NCBI RefSeq assembly: GCF_013004695.1
Contig: NZ_JABEMG010000009.1
Span: forward strand, 1-62,590
Source: Promicromonospora citrea
GTDB lineage: Bacteria; Actinomycetota; Actinomycetes; Actinomycetales; Cellulomonadaceae
DNA length: 62,590 nucleotides
Reading direction: 5' to 3'
Shown here: one piece after another, positions 1 through 9,489 of the stretch
Layout: every line of letters begins with the position of its first letter
Numbering within the stretch: position 1 is the stretch's first letter
Program-made: the position numbers and the translations under genes
Notes under the pieces: model-generated
What the model was told of the DNA's origin: nothing
The model's database searches: none
What the model saw: only the letters and a program-made list of their open reading frames with translations

Positions 1-891
1 GTGGCGCTCACGCGCGACCACACGACCGAGGACCACGACCGGCTCGCGGGCCTGTTCCCCGAGGTCGAGTTCGAGTGGATCGCCTGCGACGACATCGACT
101 ACGGGCCGGTGCTGGGCATCCTCGCGGCGCTGGCCTCCGGTGCGCTGGGCGGTGCGCTGGTCGGCGGCGTCGAGCTCACCGACCTGCCCGACCCCGCCGC
201 CGCGCGCGCGGCGCTGGACGCGGCGGGCTTCGTGGTGAGCCTCGAGGTCCGGGCGTCCGAGGTGACCGAGCGCGCCGACGTGGTGCTGCCGGTCGCCCCG
301 CCCGTCGAGCGTGCGGGCTCGTACTGGAACTGGGAGGGCCGGGTGCGGTCCTTCGGCGCGGCGCTCGAGTCGAACGCGCTGCCGGACCACCGCGTGCTGC
401 ACGTGCTGGCCCAGCAGCTCGGCGCCGACCTGCAGTCGGGCACGCCCGCGGAGGCGCACCTCGGCGTCGCGCTCACGCAGCGCGAGGCCTGGGTCGGCGG
501 CCGGGTGGCCGCCCCGAGCGCCGCGCAGACCGCCGCGCCGCAGGTCGGGCCGGGTCAGGCGGTGCTCGCCACGTGGCGGCTCCAGCTCGACGCGGGCCGC
601 GGCCAGGACGGTGAGCAGTTCCTCGCCGGGACGGCCAAGCAGCCGGTCGCGCGCCTGTCGGCCGCCACGGCGGAGGGCTTCGGCGTGGCCGACGGCGGCC
701 GCGTCGCCGTCAGCACCGCGCGTGGCACGGTCGAGCTGCCGGTCGCCGTGACCGACGGCATGGTCGACGGCGTCGTGTGGCTGCCGCTGAACAGCGTGGG
801 CAGCCGTGTGCACGCGACGCTCGGCGCGGTGGCGGGCGACCTGGTCGCCGTCGCACCCGCCGGCGCCAACGAATCCGAGAGGCAGGGGTGA
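1..891 (+). CDS. nuoG: NADH-quinone oxidoreductase subunit G, C-terminal part (partial)
   Basis: This is the C-terminal 296 residues of the large peripheral-arm subunit of complex I. Family knowledge: NuoG belongs to the molybdopterin-oxidoreductase fold and carries Fe-S clusters in its N-terminal part, which lies outside the window. What is seen: the segment ADVVLPVAPPVERAGSYWNW followed by EGRVRSF, typical of the NuoG/formate dehydrogenase fold, and a beta-rich C-terminal domain of the molydopterin-dinucleotide-binding type (about residues 180-285). The GTG at base 1 is an internal valine codon; the gene begins upstream. The stop overlaps the nuoH start by one base (TGATG), so the genes are translationally coupled. 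Identification is firm from both sequence and neighbours. Confidence 0.9.
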   Translation: MALTRDHTTEDHDRLAGLFPEVEFEWIACDDIDYGPVLGILAALASGALGGALVGGVELTDLPDPAAARAALDAAGFVVSLEVRASEVTERADVVLPVAPPVERAGSYWNWEGRVRSFGAALESNALPDHRVLHVLAQQLGADLQSGTPAEAHLGVALTQREAWVGGRVAAPSAAQTAAPQVGPGQAVLATWRLQLDAGRGQDGEQFLAGTAKQPVARLSAATAEGFGVADGGRVAVSTARGTVELPVAVTDGMVDGVVWLPLNSVGSRVHATLGAVAGDLVAVAPAGANESERQG

Positions 892-2186
892 TGGACCACG
901 CGATCCTCGCGGCAGCGGCGCCCGGCGTCGCCGCCGACTTCTCGCAGGAGACGATCTGGGCCTCGGTCGTGAAGGCCGTGCTCATCGTGGTCTTCCTGCT
1001 CACCAGCGTGCTGTTCGCGATCTGGTTCGAGCGCAAGGTCGTCGCCCGGATGCAGGTGCGGCCCGGCCCGAACTGGCACGGCCCCTTCGGTCTGCTCCAG
1101 TCGCTCGCCGACGCCATGAAGCTCCTGCTCAAGGAGGACATGACGGTCACGCGGGCCGACAAGTTCGTGTACCTGCTGGCGCCGATGATCTCGGTGTTCT
1201 GCTCGCTGCTGGTGTTCGCCGTCATCCCGTTCGGGCCGAGCCTGCCGTTCCCGTGGACCGACTGGACCACGCCGGCGCAGCTCACGGACTTCCCCGTCGC
1301 GGTGCTCTACATCCTGGCGGCGGCGTCGCTCGGCGTGTACGGCATCGTGCTCGGCGGCTGGTCGTCGGGCTCGACCTACCCGCTGCTGGGCGCCGTGCGC
1401 TCGACGGCCCAGGTGATCAGCTACGAGCTGGCCATGGGCCTGTCGCTCGTGAGCGTGTTCATCATGGCCGGGTCGATGTCGACGTCCCAGATCGTGTCGA
1501 GCCAGTCGCAGATCTGGTGGTTCATCCCGCTCGCCCCCGCCTTCGTGATCTACGTGATCTCGATGATCGGCGAGACCAACCGCCTCCCGTTCGACCTCCC
1601 CGAGGCCGAGGGCGAGCTCGTCTCCGGCTACATGACCGAGTACTCGTCGATGAAGTTCGCCTGGTTCTTCCTGGCGGAGTACATCAACATGCTCAACGTG
1701 TCCGCCGTGTGCGTGACGCTCTTCCTGGGCGGCTGGCGCGCGCCGGTGCCCGAGGGCTTCCTCGGCGGCGCGCTCAACGAGGGCTGGCTGCCGATCATCT
1801 GGTTCCTCGTGAAGCTCTGGGCCCTGATGTTCGTCTTCGTGTGGGTGCGCGGCACGCTGCTGCGCCTGCGCTACGACCAGTTCATGGTGTTCGGCTGGAA
1901 GATCCTCATCCCCGTCGCGCTGGCCTGGGTCGTCGTGCTCGCCGTCGTGCAGTGGCTGCAGCGCGTGCAGGGCGTCACCTACCAGCAGTTCGTGCCGGTG
2001 ATCGTCGGTGCGGCGGTCGTCTTCGTCGCGATCATGTGGTTCTGGCCCGAGAAGAAGCAGCCGCCCGCCGACGACGGCGAGGCCGAGCCGGTCGACGCGT
2101 TCGCCGGCGGCTACCCGGTGCCCCCGCTGCCCGGCCAGACGCTGCCCCCGTCCAAGCGGTTCGGAAAGGAGGTCCGTGGTGAGTGA
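891..2186 (+). CDS. nuoH: NADH-quinone oxidoreductase subunit H
   Basis: This is a membrane subunit of complex I at the junction with the peripheral arm, lining the quinone entry site. It is 431 aa, longer than the roughly 325 aa of E. coli NuoH, as is usual in actinobacteria; the extra length is a C-terminal tail after the last helices. The hallmark loop [20 protein letters not shown] (near residues 224-243) and the following [18 protein letters not shown] are the conserved quinone-site region. The N-terminal [18 protein letters not shown] is also family-typical. The ATG at 891 was chosen because it overlaps the nuoG stop and the N-terminus reads as a family start. The stop overlaps the nuoI start region. 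Confidence 0.95.
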   Translation: MDHAILAAAAPGVAADFSQETIWASVVKAVLIVVFLLTSVLFAIWFERKVVARMQVRPGPNWHGPFGLLQSLADAMKLLLKEDMTVTRADKFVYLLAPMISVFCSLLVFAVIPFGPSLPFPWTDWTTPAQLTDFPVAVLYILAAASLGVYGIVLGGWSSGSTYPLLGAVRSTAQVISYELAMGLSLVSVFIMAGSMSTSQIVSSQSQIWWFIPLAPAFVIYVISMIGETNRLPFDLPEAEGELVSGYMTEYSSMKFAWFFLAEYINMLNVSAVCVTLFLGGWRAPVPEGFLGGALNEGWLPIIWFLVKLWALMFVFVWVRGTLLRLRYDQFMVFGWKILIPVALAWVVVLAVVQWLQRVQGVTYQQFVPVIVGAAVVFVAIMWFWPEKKQPPADDGEAEPVDAFAGGYPVPPLPGQTLPPSKRFGKEVRGE

Positions 2187-3069
2187 GCGTGAGAAGGAGT
2201 ACCAGCCCCTGCGCCCGCAGCCGGGGCCCATCGCGGAGATCTTCGCCCCCGTGGCAGGCTTCGGCGTGACGCTGTCGTCGATGTTCAAGCCCACGGTCAC
2301 GGAGCAGTACCCCCGCAAGAAGGTGCAGCCGCAGCGCCGCTACCACGGCCGTCACCAGCTCAACCGGTACGCCGACGGGCTGGAGAAGTGCATCGGCTGC
2401 GAGCTGTGCGCGTGGGCGTGCCCCGCCGACGCGATCTACGTCGAGGGCGCGTCCAACGCGGACCTGCCCGAGAACGCGGGCCGCGAGGTCAGGGCCGACG
2501 ACTCGGGCGGGGCGCACATGAGCCCCGGCGAGCGGTACGGCCGCGTCTACCAGATCAACTATCTGCGGTGCATCTTCTGCGGGCTGTGCATCGAGGCGTG
2601 CCCCACCCGGGCGCTGACCATGACCAACGACTACGAGCTGGCCGGCAACACCCGCTCGGGCATGATCTACGAGAAGCAGGACCTCCTGGCCCCGCTCGCC
2701 GAGGGCATGCTCGCAGCGCCCCACCCGATGGTGGAGGGCACCACGGACACCGACTACTACAGCGGTGACGTGCTCGGCCCGACGACGGCGCAGGTCGACT
2801 GGGTCCGGGAGCACCGGCCCGAGGACGAGACGCTCGAGGCGGCGCAGGCCGCGGCGTCCGGGCAGGCGCCCGCGCCGACCCTGCGCAAGCACGAGCTGCG
2901 GCCCGACGAGGGGCCCGGCGCGGCCGAGCGGTCCGCCGGCGCCGCCGCCGTGGGCTCGGTGCGCGAGGACGAGGGCTCGACGACGGGTGCGCGCGCCACG
3001 AGCGAGCCCGGTTCGACGTCCGAGGCGCAGCTCACCGGCGCCCCCGCCCGCACGGAGGTGACGGCATGA
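2179..3069 (+). CDS. nuoI: NADH-quinone oxidoreductase subunit I (2x4Fe-4S ferredoxin type)
   Basis: This complex I subunit carries clusters N6a and N6b, which pass electrons toward N2. Two 4Fe-4S motifs are visible: [17 protein letters not shown] and [16 protein letters not shown]. Two in-frame GTG codons stand at 2176 and 2179. The Shine-Dalgarno AGGAGG at 2167-2172 lies 3 bases from the first and 6 from the second, so 2179 is preferred (296 aa). The gene overlaps nuoH by 8 bases. The protein is longer than the usual 160-220 aa: after about residue 200 a roughly 90-residue Ala/Glu/Pro/Ser/Thr-rich tail of low complexity follows, probably disordered, with no recognised function. Confidence 0.95.
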   Translation: MSEREKEYQPLRPQPGPIAEIFAPVAGFGVTLSSMFKPTVTEQYPRKKVQPQRRYHGRHQLNRYADGLEKCIGCELCAWACPADAIYVEGASNADLPENAGREVRADDSGGAHMSPGERYGRVYQINYLRCIFCGLCIEACPTRALTMTNDYELAGNTRSGMIYEKQDLLAPLAEGMLAAPHPMVEGTTDTDYYSGDVLGPTTAQVDWVREHRPEDETLEAAQAAASGQAPAPTLRKHELRPDEGPGAAERSAGAAAVGSVREDEGSTTGARATSEPGSTSEAQLTGAPARTEVTA

Positions 3070-3884
3070 CCCCGGCCGGGCTCGAGATCTCGGGCGGCGA
3101 GACCGTGCTGTTCTGGGTGGTCGCCCCGCTCATGGTGCTCGCCGCGCTGGGCCTGCTGTTCGTGCGGCGGGCCGTGCACGCGGCGATGTGCCTCGTGTTC
3201 GTCATGATCAGCATGGCGATCCTCTACATCGCGCAGGAGGCGCCGTTCCTCGGCGTCGTCCAGGTGGTCGTGTACACGGGCGCCGTGATGATGCTGTTCC
3301 TGTTCGTGCTCATGCTCGTGGGCGTCGACGCGTCGGACTCGCTCACGGAGACGATCCGTGGCCAGCGCTGGATCGGCCTGCTCGTCGGGCTGGGCCTCGC
3401 GCTCGTGCTGGGCGGCGTCGTGGGCCGGGCGGCCTTCCCGCCCGGCGCGGGCCTGGCCGGGGGAGACCCGGCGGGCGTCGCCAACCCGCAGGCGCTGGCG
3501 CGCGTGCTGTTCGGCGACTACGTGCTCGCCATGGAGGCCGTCGGCGTGCTGCTCGTCACCGCGGCGGTCGGCGCGCTCGTGCTCACGCACCGCCGCAGGC
3601 TCACGCCGAAGCAGAACCAGCGCACGGTCGCCGAGGCGCGCGTCAAGGCGCTCACCGAGGGCGTCAGCCTCACGCCGCTGCCCTCCCCGGGCGTCTACGC
3701 GACGTCCAACGCCATGGACACGCCGGCGCTCGGCCCCGACGGCGAGCAGATCCCGCAGTCGGTGTCCCGCGTGCTGCGCATCCGCGGCCAGGAACGACCC
3801 GCCCCGCACGCCGGCGTCGCGCTCGTGGACGCCGACGCGCCCACGGGCGCCGCGGCGCCGCGGCGCGGCGAGGAGGACGTCTGA
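3066..3884 (+). CDS. nuoJ: NADH-quinone oxidoreductase subunit J
   Basis: This is a small hydrophobic complex I subunit in the proton-translocating arm. The conserved third helix is seen as [20 protein letters not shown], which includes the family's pi-bulge helix. The protein has about five membrane helices in the first 180 residues, then a soluble 90-residue tail rich in charged residues and Pro, giving 272 aa against about 185 in E. coli. The ATG overlaps the nuoI stop by 4 bases (ATGA), and the stop shares one base with the nuoK start. Identity is clear from sequence and order. Confidence 0.94.
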   Translation: MTPAGLEISGGETVLFWVVAPLMVLAALGLLFVRRAVHAAMCLVFVMISMAILYIAQEAPFLGVVQVVVYTGAVMMLFLFVLMLVGVDASDSLTETIRGQRWIGLLVGLGLALVLGGVVGRAAFPPGAGLAGGDPAGVANPQALARVLFGDYVLAMEAVGVLLVTAAVGALVLTHRRRLTPKQNQRTVAEARVKALTEGVSLTPLPSPGVYATSNAMDTPALGPDGEQIPQSVSRVLRIRGQERPAPHAGVALVDADAPTGAAAPRRGEEDV

Positions 3885-4183
3885 TGGAGATCACCAACTA
3901 CGTGGTGCTCGCCGCCGTGCTGTTCGCGATCGGGGCGACGACGGTGCTGCTGCGCCGCAACGCCATCGTCGTGTTCATGGGCGTCGAGCTCATGCTCAAC
4001 GCGACCAACCTCGCCTTCGTCACCTTCGCCCGGCTGCACGGCGACCTGACGGGCCAGGTGCTCGCGTTCTTCGTCATGGTCGTCGCGGCGGCGGAGGTCG
4101 TCGTCGGCCTCGCCATCATCGTGACGATCTTCCGTACCCGCCGGTCGGCCTCGGTCGACGACGTCAACCTGCTCAAGGGCTGA
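3884..4183 (+). CDS. nuoK: NADH-quinone oxidoreductase subunit K
   Basis: This 99-aa, three-helix membrane subunit of complex I is homologous to MrpC antiporter subunits. The two buried glutamates typical of NuoK are visible, in [17 protein letters not shown] and in [13 protein letters not shown]. Length and topology match the family (about 100 aa). The ATG at 3884 shares its first base with the last base of the nuoJ stop (TGATG). Ten bases carrying a GGGGGAG ribosome-binding site separate the stop from nuoL. Confidence 0.95.
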   Translation: MEITNYVVLAAVLFAIGATTVLLRRNAIVVFMGVELMLNATNLAFVTFARLHGDLTGQVLAFFVMVVAAAEVVVGLAIIVTIFRTRRSASVDDVNLLKG

Positions 4184-4193
4184 GGGGGAGACA

Positions 4194-6134
4194 GTGAACG
4201 ACGTGATCGGGCTCGCCCCCTGGCTGATCGGCTTCCCGCTGATCGGCGCGGCAGTGCTGCTGCTGGGCGGCAGGGCCACCGACCGCTGGGGCCACTGGCT
4301 CGGCGTGCTGGCCTCCGGCGCCGCCGCCGTGGTCGGCTTCATCCTGCTGTTCCGCATGATCGGTACGCCGGCCGAGGAGCGCGCCGTCGACCACAGCCTG
4401 GGGACGTGGCTGTCCGCAGGCGGTCTCGACGTGGACCTCGGGCTGCGGCTGGACCCGCTGTCCATGACGTTCGTGGTGCTCGTGACCTTCGTGGGCACGC
4501 TCATCCACATCTACTCCGTGGCCTACATGGACCACGACGTCGACCGGCGCCGGTTCTTCGCGTACCTCAACCTGTTCGTCGCGGCCATGCTCACGCTGGT
4601 CCTCGCCGACTCCTACCTCCTGCTCTTCGTGGGCTGGGAGGGCGTGGGCGTCGCGTCCTACCTGCTCATCGGGTTCTGGGACACCGGACGGCCGACGGCG
4701 CGCGAGAACGCGGTGGCGGCCAAGAAGGCGTTCGTCATGAACCGCGTGGGCGACATGGGGCTCATCGCCGCCATGGCGATCCTCTTCGCGACGGTCGGCA
4801 GCGTCGGCTTCGCCGACGTCCTGCCCGCGGCCGGCGGGCTGTCGGAGGGCACGGCCACCGCCGTCGGCCTGTGCCTGCTGCTCGCCGCGTGTGGCAAGTC
4901 GGCGCAGTTCCCGCTCCAGGCATGGCTCGGCGACGCGATGGCCGGCCCGACGCCGGTGTCCGCGCTCATCCACGCCGCCACGATGGTCACGGCGGGCGTC
5001 TACCTCATGGTGCGTTCCGGCCCGATCCTCGAGGCTGCTCCCACGGCACAGCTCGTCGTCGTGGTCGTCGGCGCGGTGACCCTGCTGTTCGGTGCGGTCG
5101 TCGGTACCGCGAAGGACGACATCAAGAAGGCGCTGGCTGCCTCGACGATGTCCCAGATCGGCTACATGATGCTCGCCGCGGGCCTCGGCCCCGCCGGGTA
5201 CGCGTTCGCGATCTTCCACCTGCTCACGCACGGCTTCTTCAAGGCGGGCCTGTTCCTCGGCGCCGGCGCCGTGATGCACGCGATGGGCGACCAGACCGAC
5301 ATGCGCCGCTTCGGCGGGCTGTCGCGCTTCCTGCCCATCACGTGGATCACGATGGGCCTGGGCTGGCTCGCGATCCTCGGCATCCCGCCGTTCTCCGGGT
5401 ACTGGAGCAAGGACGGGATCATCGAGGCCGCGTTCATCCCCGTGGACGGGCAGCCCTGGCGCGCCTGGGTGTTCGGCACCGTCGCCGTCGTCGGCGCCGC
5501 GATCACCGCGTTCTACATGACCCGCCTGTTCTTCATGACCTTCGGCGGGCGCCGCCCGCGCTGGACCGAGAACCAGCATCCGCACGAGGGCTCGCCCCTC
5601 ATGTGGTGGCCGCTGGTGTTCCTCGGCGTCGGCTCGGCCGGCCTGGGTCTCGTGCTCGGCATCGGCGGCACGTTCACCACCTGGCTCGAGCCGGTGGTCG
5701 GCCACGCCGAGCACCACGAGCCCGTGCTGCCGGTGCCGGTCATCATCGGCGCGACGCTCGTGCTCGTCCTGCTCGGTGCCGCCCTCGCGTTCCGGATGTA
5801 CGCGGTGCAGCTCGTGCCGGAGGAGGCCCCGCGCGGCTCGTTCCTCACCCGGGCGGCCCGCAGGGACCTCTACCAGGACGCGGCCAACGAGACGCTGGTC
5901 GTGCTGCCCGCCCACGGCATCGCCCGGCTCGTGCAGGTGGGCGACCGGGACGTCGTCGACCGCGGCTGGGGCGTCCTGCCGCTCGCCGTCTCGTGGTTCG
6001 GCGCGATGTTCCGCAAGGTGCAGACGGGGTACGTGCGCTCGTACGCCGCGGGCATGGCGGGCGGCGTCCTGGTCATCGCCCTCGTGGCGTGGCTCGTTGT
6101 CCGGCTCGGCGCAGGCCTCGGCGGTGCCCAGTGA
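4194..6134 (+). CDS. nuoL: NADH-quinone oxidoreductase subunit L
   Basis: This is the largest antiporter-like subunit of complex I, placed at the distal end of the membrane arm with a long lateral amphipathic helix near its C-terminus. It is 646 aa, the usual length. Family motifs seen include LLFVGWEGVGVASYLLIGFW (helix 5 Glu region), PVSALIHAATMVTAGVYL and KDDIKKALAASTMSQIGYM. The GTG at 4194 is supported by the GGGGGAG sequence just upstream and by the family N-terminus. Eleven bases containing GGAGGAGAG precede nuoM. No frame damage is visible. Confidence 0.95.
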   Translation: MNDVIGLAPWLIGFPLIGAAVLLLGGRATDRWGHWLGVLASGAAAVVGFILLFRMIGTPAEERAVDHSLGTWLSAGGLDVDLGLRLDPLSMTFVVLVTFVGTLIHIYSVAYMDHDVDRRRFFAYLNLFVAAMLTLVLADSYLLLFVGWEGVGVASYLLIGFWDTGRPTARENAVAAKKAFVMNRVGDMGLIAAMAILFATVGSVGFADVLPAAGGLSEGTATAVGLCLLLAACGKSAQFPLQAWLGDAMAGPTPVSALIHAATMVTAGVYLMVRSGPILEAAPTAQLVVVVVGAVTLLFGAVVGTAKDDIKKALAASTMSQIGYMMLAAGLGPAGYAFAIFHLLTHGFFKAGLFLGAGAVMHAMGDQTDMRRFGGLSRFLPITWITMGLGWLAILGIPPFSGYWSKDGIIEAAFIPVDGQPWRAWVFGTVAVVGAAITAFYMTRLFFMTFGGRRPRWTENQHPHEGSPLMWWPLVFLGVGSAGLGLVLGIGGTFTTWLEPVVGHAEHHEPVLPVPVIIGATLVLVLLGAALAFRMYAVQLVPEEAPRGSFLTRAARRDLYQDAANETLVVLPAHGIARLVQVGDRDVVDRGWGVLPLAVSWFGAMFRKVQTGYVRSYAAGMAGGVLVIALVAWLVVRLGAGLGGAQ

Positions 6135-6145
6135 TCGGAGGAGAG

Positions 6146-7732
6146 ATGTTTCCCTGGCTGACCGTGCTCATCGCATGGCCGCTGGTCGGCGCCGCCGTGG
6201 TGGGCCTGAGCGCGCTGGTGCGCCGCCGCACGGGGCCTGCGGGCGGCGGCACCGGCCTGGCCCGGCCGCTGGCGCTCGTGTTCTCGCTCGTCGAGGTGGG
6301 TCTGCTGGTCGGGGCCTTCCTGGCGTTCGACACGGGCGCCGCCGACGAGCACCAGCTCGGCACCACGGCCTCGTGGATCCCGCAGATCGGTACCTCGTAC
6401 GCCGTCGCCGTCGACGGCGTCGGCCTGCTGCTCGTGGCCCTGTCCGTGGTGCTCGTGCCGCTCGTGCTGCTCGCCGCCTGGCGCGAGCAGGGCCACGACG
6501 AGGTGCGGCTGCGCCGGTTCGTCGCCCTCGTGCTGCTGCTCGAGGCGTTCATGGTGGCCGTGTTCAGCGCGCGCGACGTGTTCCTCTTCTACGTGCTGTT
6601 CGAGGCCATGCTCATCCCCGCCTACTTCCTCATCGGCGGGTTCGGGCAGGGCCCGGGACGGCGCCGCGCCGCGGTCAAGTTCCTCATGTTCAGCCTGGGC
6701 GGCGGGCTCATCATGCTCGCCGCGGTCATCGCGCTGTACTTCCTCGCGGTGAGCAACGGCGTCGACCCGAGCAGGGCGTTCCTCGTGGACGAGCTGGTCG
6801 CCGTGGACCTGGGCACGACGGCCGAGCGCCTCATGTTCGTCGGGTTCTTCATCGCCTTCGCGATCAAGGCCCCCATGGTCCCGGTGCACAGCTGGCTGCC
6901 CGACGTCGCGGGCAACGCGACCCCCGGCACGTCGACCCTGCTGATCTGCGTGCTCGACAAGGTCGGCACCTTCGGCATGCTCACGCTGTGCCTCCCGCTG
7001 TTCCCGGAGGCCTCGCGGTGGGCGGCGCCGTTCGTCATCGCGCTCGCGGTGATCTCGGTGCTGTACGGGGCGGTCATGGCGATCATGCAGACCGACCTGC
7101 TCCGCCTGGTCGGCTGGACCTCGGTGAGCCACTTCGGCTTCATCATCCTCGGCATCTTCACGTTCACGCCGCTGGGCACCGCCGGGTCGAGCTTCATGAT
7201 GCTCAACCACGGCCTCGCCACCGGCGCGCTGTTCCTCGTGGCCGGGTTCCTCGTGTCCCGCCACCCGGAGCGGTCGCAGAAGATCGCCGCGTACAGCGGG
7301 CTGCGGTCGACGACGCCGGTGCTCGCCGGCACCTTCCTCGTGGCGGGCCTGGCGACGCTGTCGCTGCCCGGCCTCGCCACGTTCGCCAGCGAGATCATGG
7401 TGCTGATCGGCGCGTTCGGCGGCGAGCCCGCCGGCTCGGCGGCCTGGACCCTCGCCGCCGTCCCCGGCGTCGTGCTCGCCGCGGTGTACGTGCTCCTGAC
7501 CTACCAGAAGATCTTCACGGGGGCGCCCGCGGCAGGGCTCGAGACCCTGCCCGACCTGCGGGTGCGTGAGCGCGTCGTCGCGGCGCCGCTCGTGGCGGGC
7601 CTCCTCGTGCTCGGCTTCGTGCCGAGCCTTGCCCTGACCTACGTGAACGCGCCCGCCGAGCAGTCGGTGGCCGCCGTCACGGCGGTCGACGTACCGGCGG
7701 ACGCCGCCGCGCAGATGGGGAGCGACAAGTGA
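6146..7732 (+). CDS. nuoM: NADH-quinone oxidoreductase subunit M
   Basis: This is the second antiporter-like proton-channel subunit of complex I. It is 528 aa, within the family range. Diagnostic stretches are FYVLFEAMLIPAYFLIGGFG (helix 5 Glu), AIKAPMVPVHSWLPD (broken helix 7 Lys region) and GWTSVSHFGFIILGIF. The ATG at 6146 follows a strong ribosome-binding site (GGAGGAGAG). The stop overlaps the GTG of nuoN by 4 bases (GTGA). Confidence 0.95.
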   Translation: MFPWLTVLIAWPLVGAAVVGLSALVRRRTGPAGGGTGLARPLALVFSLVEVGLLVGAFLAFDTGAADEHQLGTTASWIPQIGTSYAVAVDGVGLLLVALSVVLVPLVLLAAWREQGHDEVRLRRFVALVLLLEAFMVAVFSARDVFLFYVLFEAMLIPAYFLIGGFGQGPGRRRAAVKFLMFSLGGGLIMLAAVIALYFLAVSNGVDPSRAFLVDELVAVDLGTTAERLMFVGFFIAFAIKAPMVPVHSWLPDVAGNATPGTSTLLICVLDKVGTFGMLTLCLPLFPEASRWAAPFVIALAVISVLYGAVMAIMQTDLLRLVGWTSVSHFGFIILGIFTFTPLGTAGSSFMMLNHGLATGALFLVAGFLVSRHPERSQKIAAYSGLRSTTPVLAGTFLVAGLATLSLPGLATFASEIMVLIGAFGGEPAGSAAWTLAAVPGVVLAAVYVLLTYQKIFTGAPAAGLETLPDLRVRERVVAAPLVAGLLVLGFVPSLALTYVNAPAEQSVAAVTAVDVPADAAAQMGSDK

Positions 7733-9489
7733 CCACCTTCGTGCCGCCAGAGATCGACTGGCTCGCGCTCGCCCCGCTCATCGTGGTGCTCGGCGCGGGC
7801 GTCGTCGGCATCCTCGTCGAGGCGTTCGTGCCCGCACGGGCACGCCGCACCACCCAGATCGTCCTGGCGCTGGCCGCGCTGGCGGGCGGGCTCGCCTTCG
7901 TCGCGGTGCTGTGGCCGCAGATCGTGGCCCAGCCGGTGCAGGTCGTGGGGGGCAGCGTCACGCTCACGCCGTTCGCGCTCGCCGCGCAGGGCATCGTCGC
8001 CGTGCTCGCCTTCCTCGGCGTGCTCGTCGTCGCCGACCGCACGAGCACGGGGCAGGACGCGTTCGCGCCCACGGCCTCCGCGGTGCCCGGCACCTCGTAC
8101 GAGGACCTGGCGCGCCGGGCCGGGCTCGTGCAGACGGAGATCTACCCGCTGCTGCTGTTCGCGACCGGCGGCATGATGCTGTTCGCGTCGACCGACGACC
8201 TCGTGGTCATGTTCATCGCGCTCGAGGTGCTGTCGCTGCCGCTGTACGTGCTGTGCGCGACGGCGCGCCGACGCCGCCTGCTCTCGCAGGAGGCCGCGGC
8301 CAAGTACTTCCTGCTCGGCGCGTTCGCCTCGGCGCTGTTCATCTTCGGCGTCGCGCTGATCTACGGGTTCGCGGGCACCGTGCGGCTGCTGCAGATCGCG
8401 CAGCAGGTGCAGGGCGGCATGCTGCCGCTCGAGGGCATGAGCGTGCTGCTCGTCGCGGGCGTCCTCCTGGTCACCGTCGGCCTGCTGTTCAAGGTCGGCG
8501 CCGTGCCGTTCCACGCGTGGACGCCCGACGTCTACACCGGCGCGCCCACCCCGATCACCGGGTTCATGGCGGCCTGCACCAAGGCGGCGGCCGTCGTCGC
8601 GCTGGTCCAGGTGCTGTACCGGACCTCGATCGGCGTGCAGGCCGTGGACCCGCAGATCCTGCGACAGCTCCAGGTCGTGATCGTCGTGGTCGCGATCGCG
8701 ACGATGGTGGTCGGTGCCGTGGTCGGCTCCGTCCAGTCCGACGTCAAGCGTCTGCTGGCCTACTCCTCGATCGCGCACGCGGGCTTCCTGCTCGTCGGCA
8801 TCGCGGGCTTCAACGCCCAGGTGCAGGCGTCGACGCTGTTCTACCTGCTGGCCTACGGCCTCTCGACGGTCGGCGCGTTCGCCGTGGTCACCCTGGTGCG
8901 CGAGCGCCGGGTGGCGTCGGGCTCCCGCTCGGGCGAGGACAACGGCCCGGTGGCCGACGACGGCGTCGTGCTCGGCGAGGCGACGGAGATCGCGCAGTGG
9001 GCCGGTCTGGGCCGCAAGGCCCCGTGGCTCACCGCGGCGTTCGGAATCTTCCTGCTGTCGATGGCGGGCATCCCGCTCACCGCGGGGTTCGTCGCCAAGT
9101 TCGGCGCGTTCTCCGGCGCGGTGACCGGCGGCCTGTGGTGGCTCGCCGTGCTCGGCGTGCTGGCGTCGATCGTCACCGTCGCGTTCTACCTGCGCCTGCT
9201 CGTCGTCATGGTGTTCCGCCGGGCGGACGACGAGACGGTGCCGGAGCAGGTGCCGGACGCCGAGGACCTCGACGCGTCCGAGACGGCGGGGGCGTCCGGC
9301 GGGACGGCTCCGGCCGCCCTCGCGACGGCGCAGGTCACGGCCGCGCAGCGGGTCGTCGTCACCGTCGCGCGGTCGCGCGGTCCCGCCGCCGTCGCCGTCG
9401 CGGTGTGCGCCGTGGCGACCGTGATTCTCGGCGTATTCCCGTCCCCGGTTCTCGATCTGGTGGAACAGGCAAGTAAGTTCGTGCCGTGA
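7729..9489 (+). CDS. nuoN: NADH-quinone oxidoreductase subunit N
   Basis: This is the third antiporter-like subunit of complex I. It is 586 aa, somewhat longer than the usual 480-530. Extra length sits in a loop around residues 105-130 and in a polar insertion near residues 395-420 (VASGSRSGEDNGPVADD). The family motif FKVGAVPFHAWTPDVYTGAP is intact, as is AYSSIAHAGFLLVGI. The GTG start is translationally coupled to nuoM. The stop overlaps the next gene's GTG by 4 bases, so the polyprenyl synthase is in the same transcript. Confidence 0.94.
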   Translation: MTTFVPPEIDWLALAPLIVVLGAGVVGILVEAFVPARARRTTQIVLALAALAGGLAFVAVLWPQIVAQPVQVVGGSVTLTPFALAAQGIVAVLAFLGVLVVADRTSTGQDAFAPTASAVPGTSYEDLARRAGLVQTEIYPLLLFATGGMMLFASTDDLVVMFIALEVLSLPLYVLCATARRRRLLSQEAAAKYFLLGAFASALFIFGVALIYGFAGTVRLLQIAQQVQGGMLPLEGMSVLLVAGVLLVTVGLLFKVGAVPFHAWTPDVYTGAPTPITGFMAACTKAAAVVALVQVLYRTSIGVQAVDPQILRQLQVVIVVVAIATMVVGAVVGSVQSDVKRLLAYSSIAHAGFLLVGIAGFNAQVQASTLFYLLAYGLSTVGAFAVVTLVRERRVASGSRSGEDNGPVADDGVVLGEATEIAQWAGLGRKAPWLTAAFGIFLLSMAGIPLTAGFVAKFGAFSGAVTGGLWWLAVLGVLASIVTVAFYLRLLVVMVFRRADDETVPEQVPDAEDLDASETAGASGGTAPAALATAQVTAAQRVVVTVARSRGPAAVAVAVCAVATVILGVFPSPVLDLVEQASKFVP

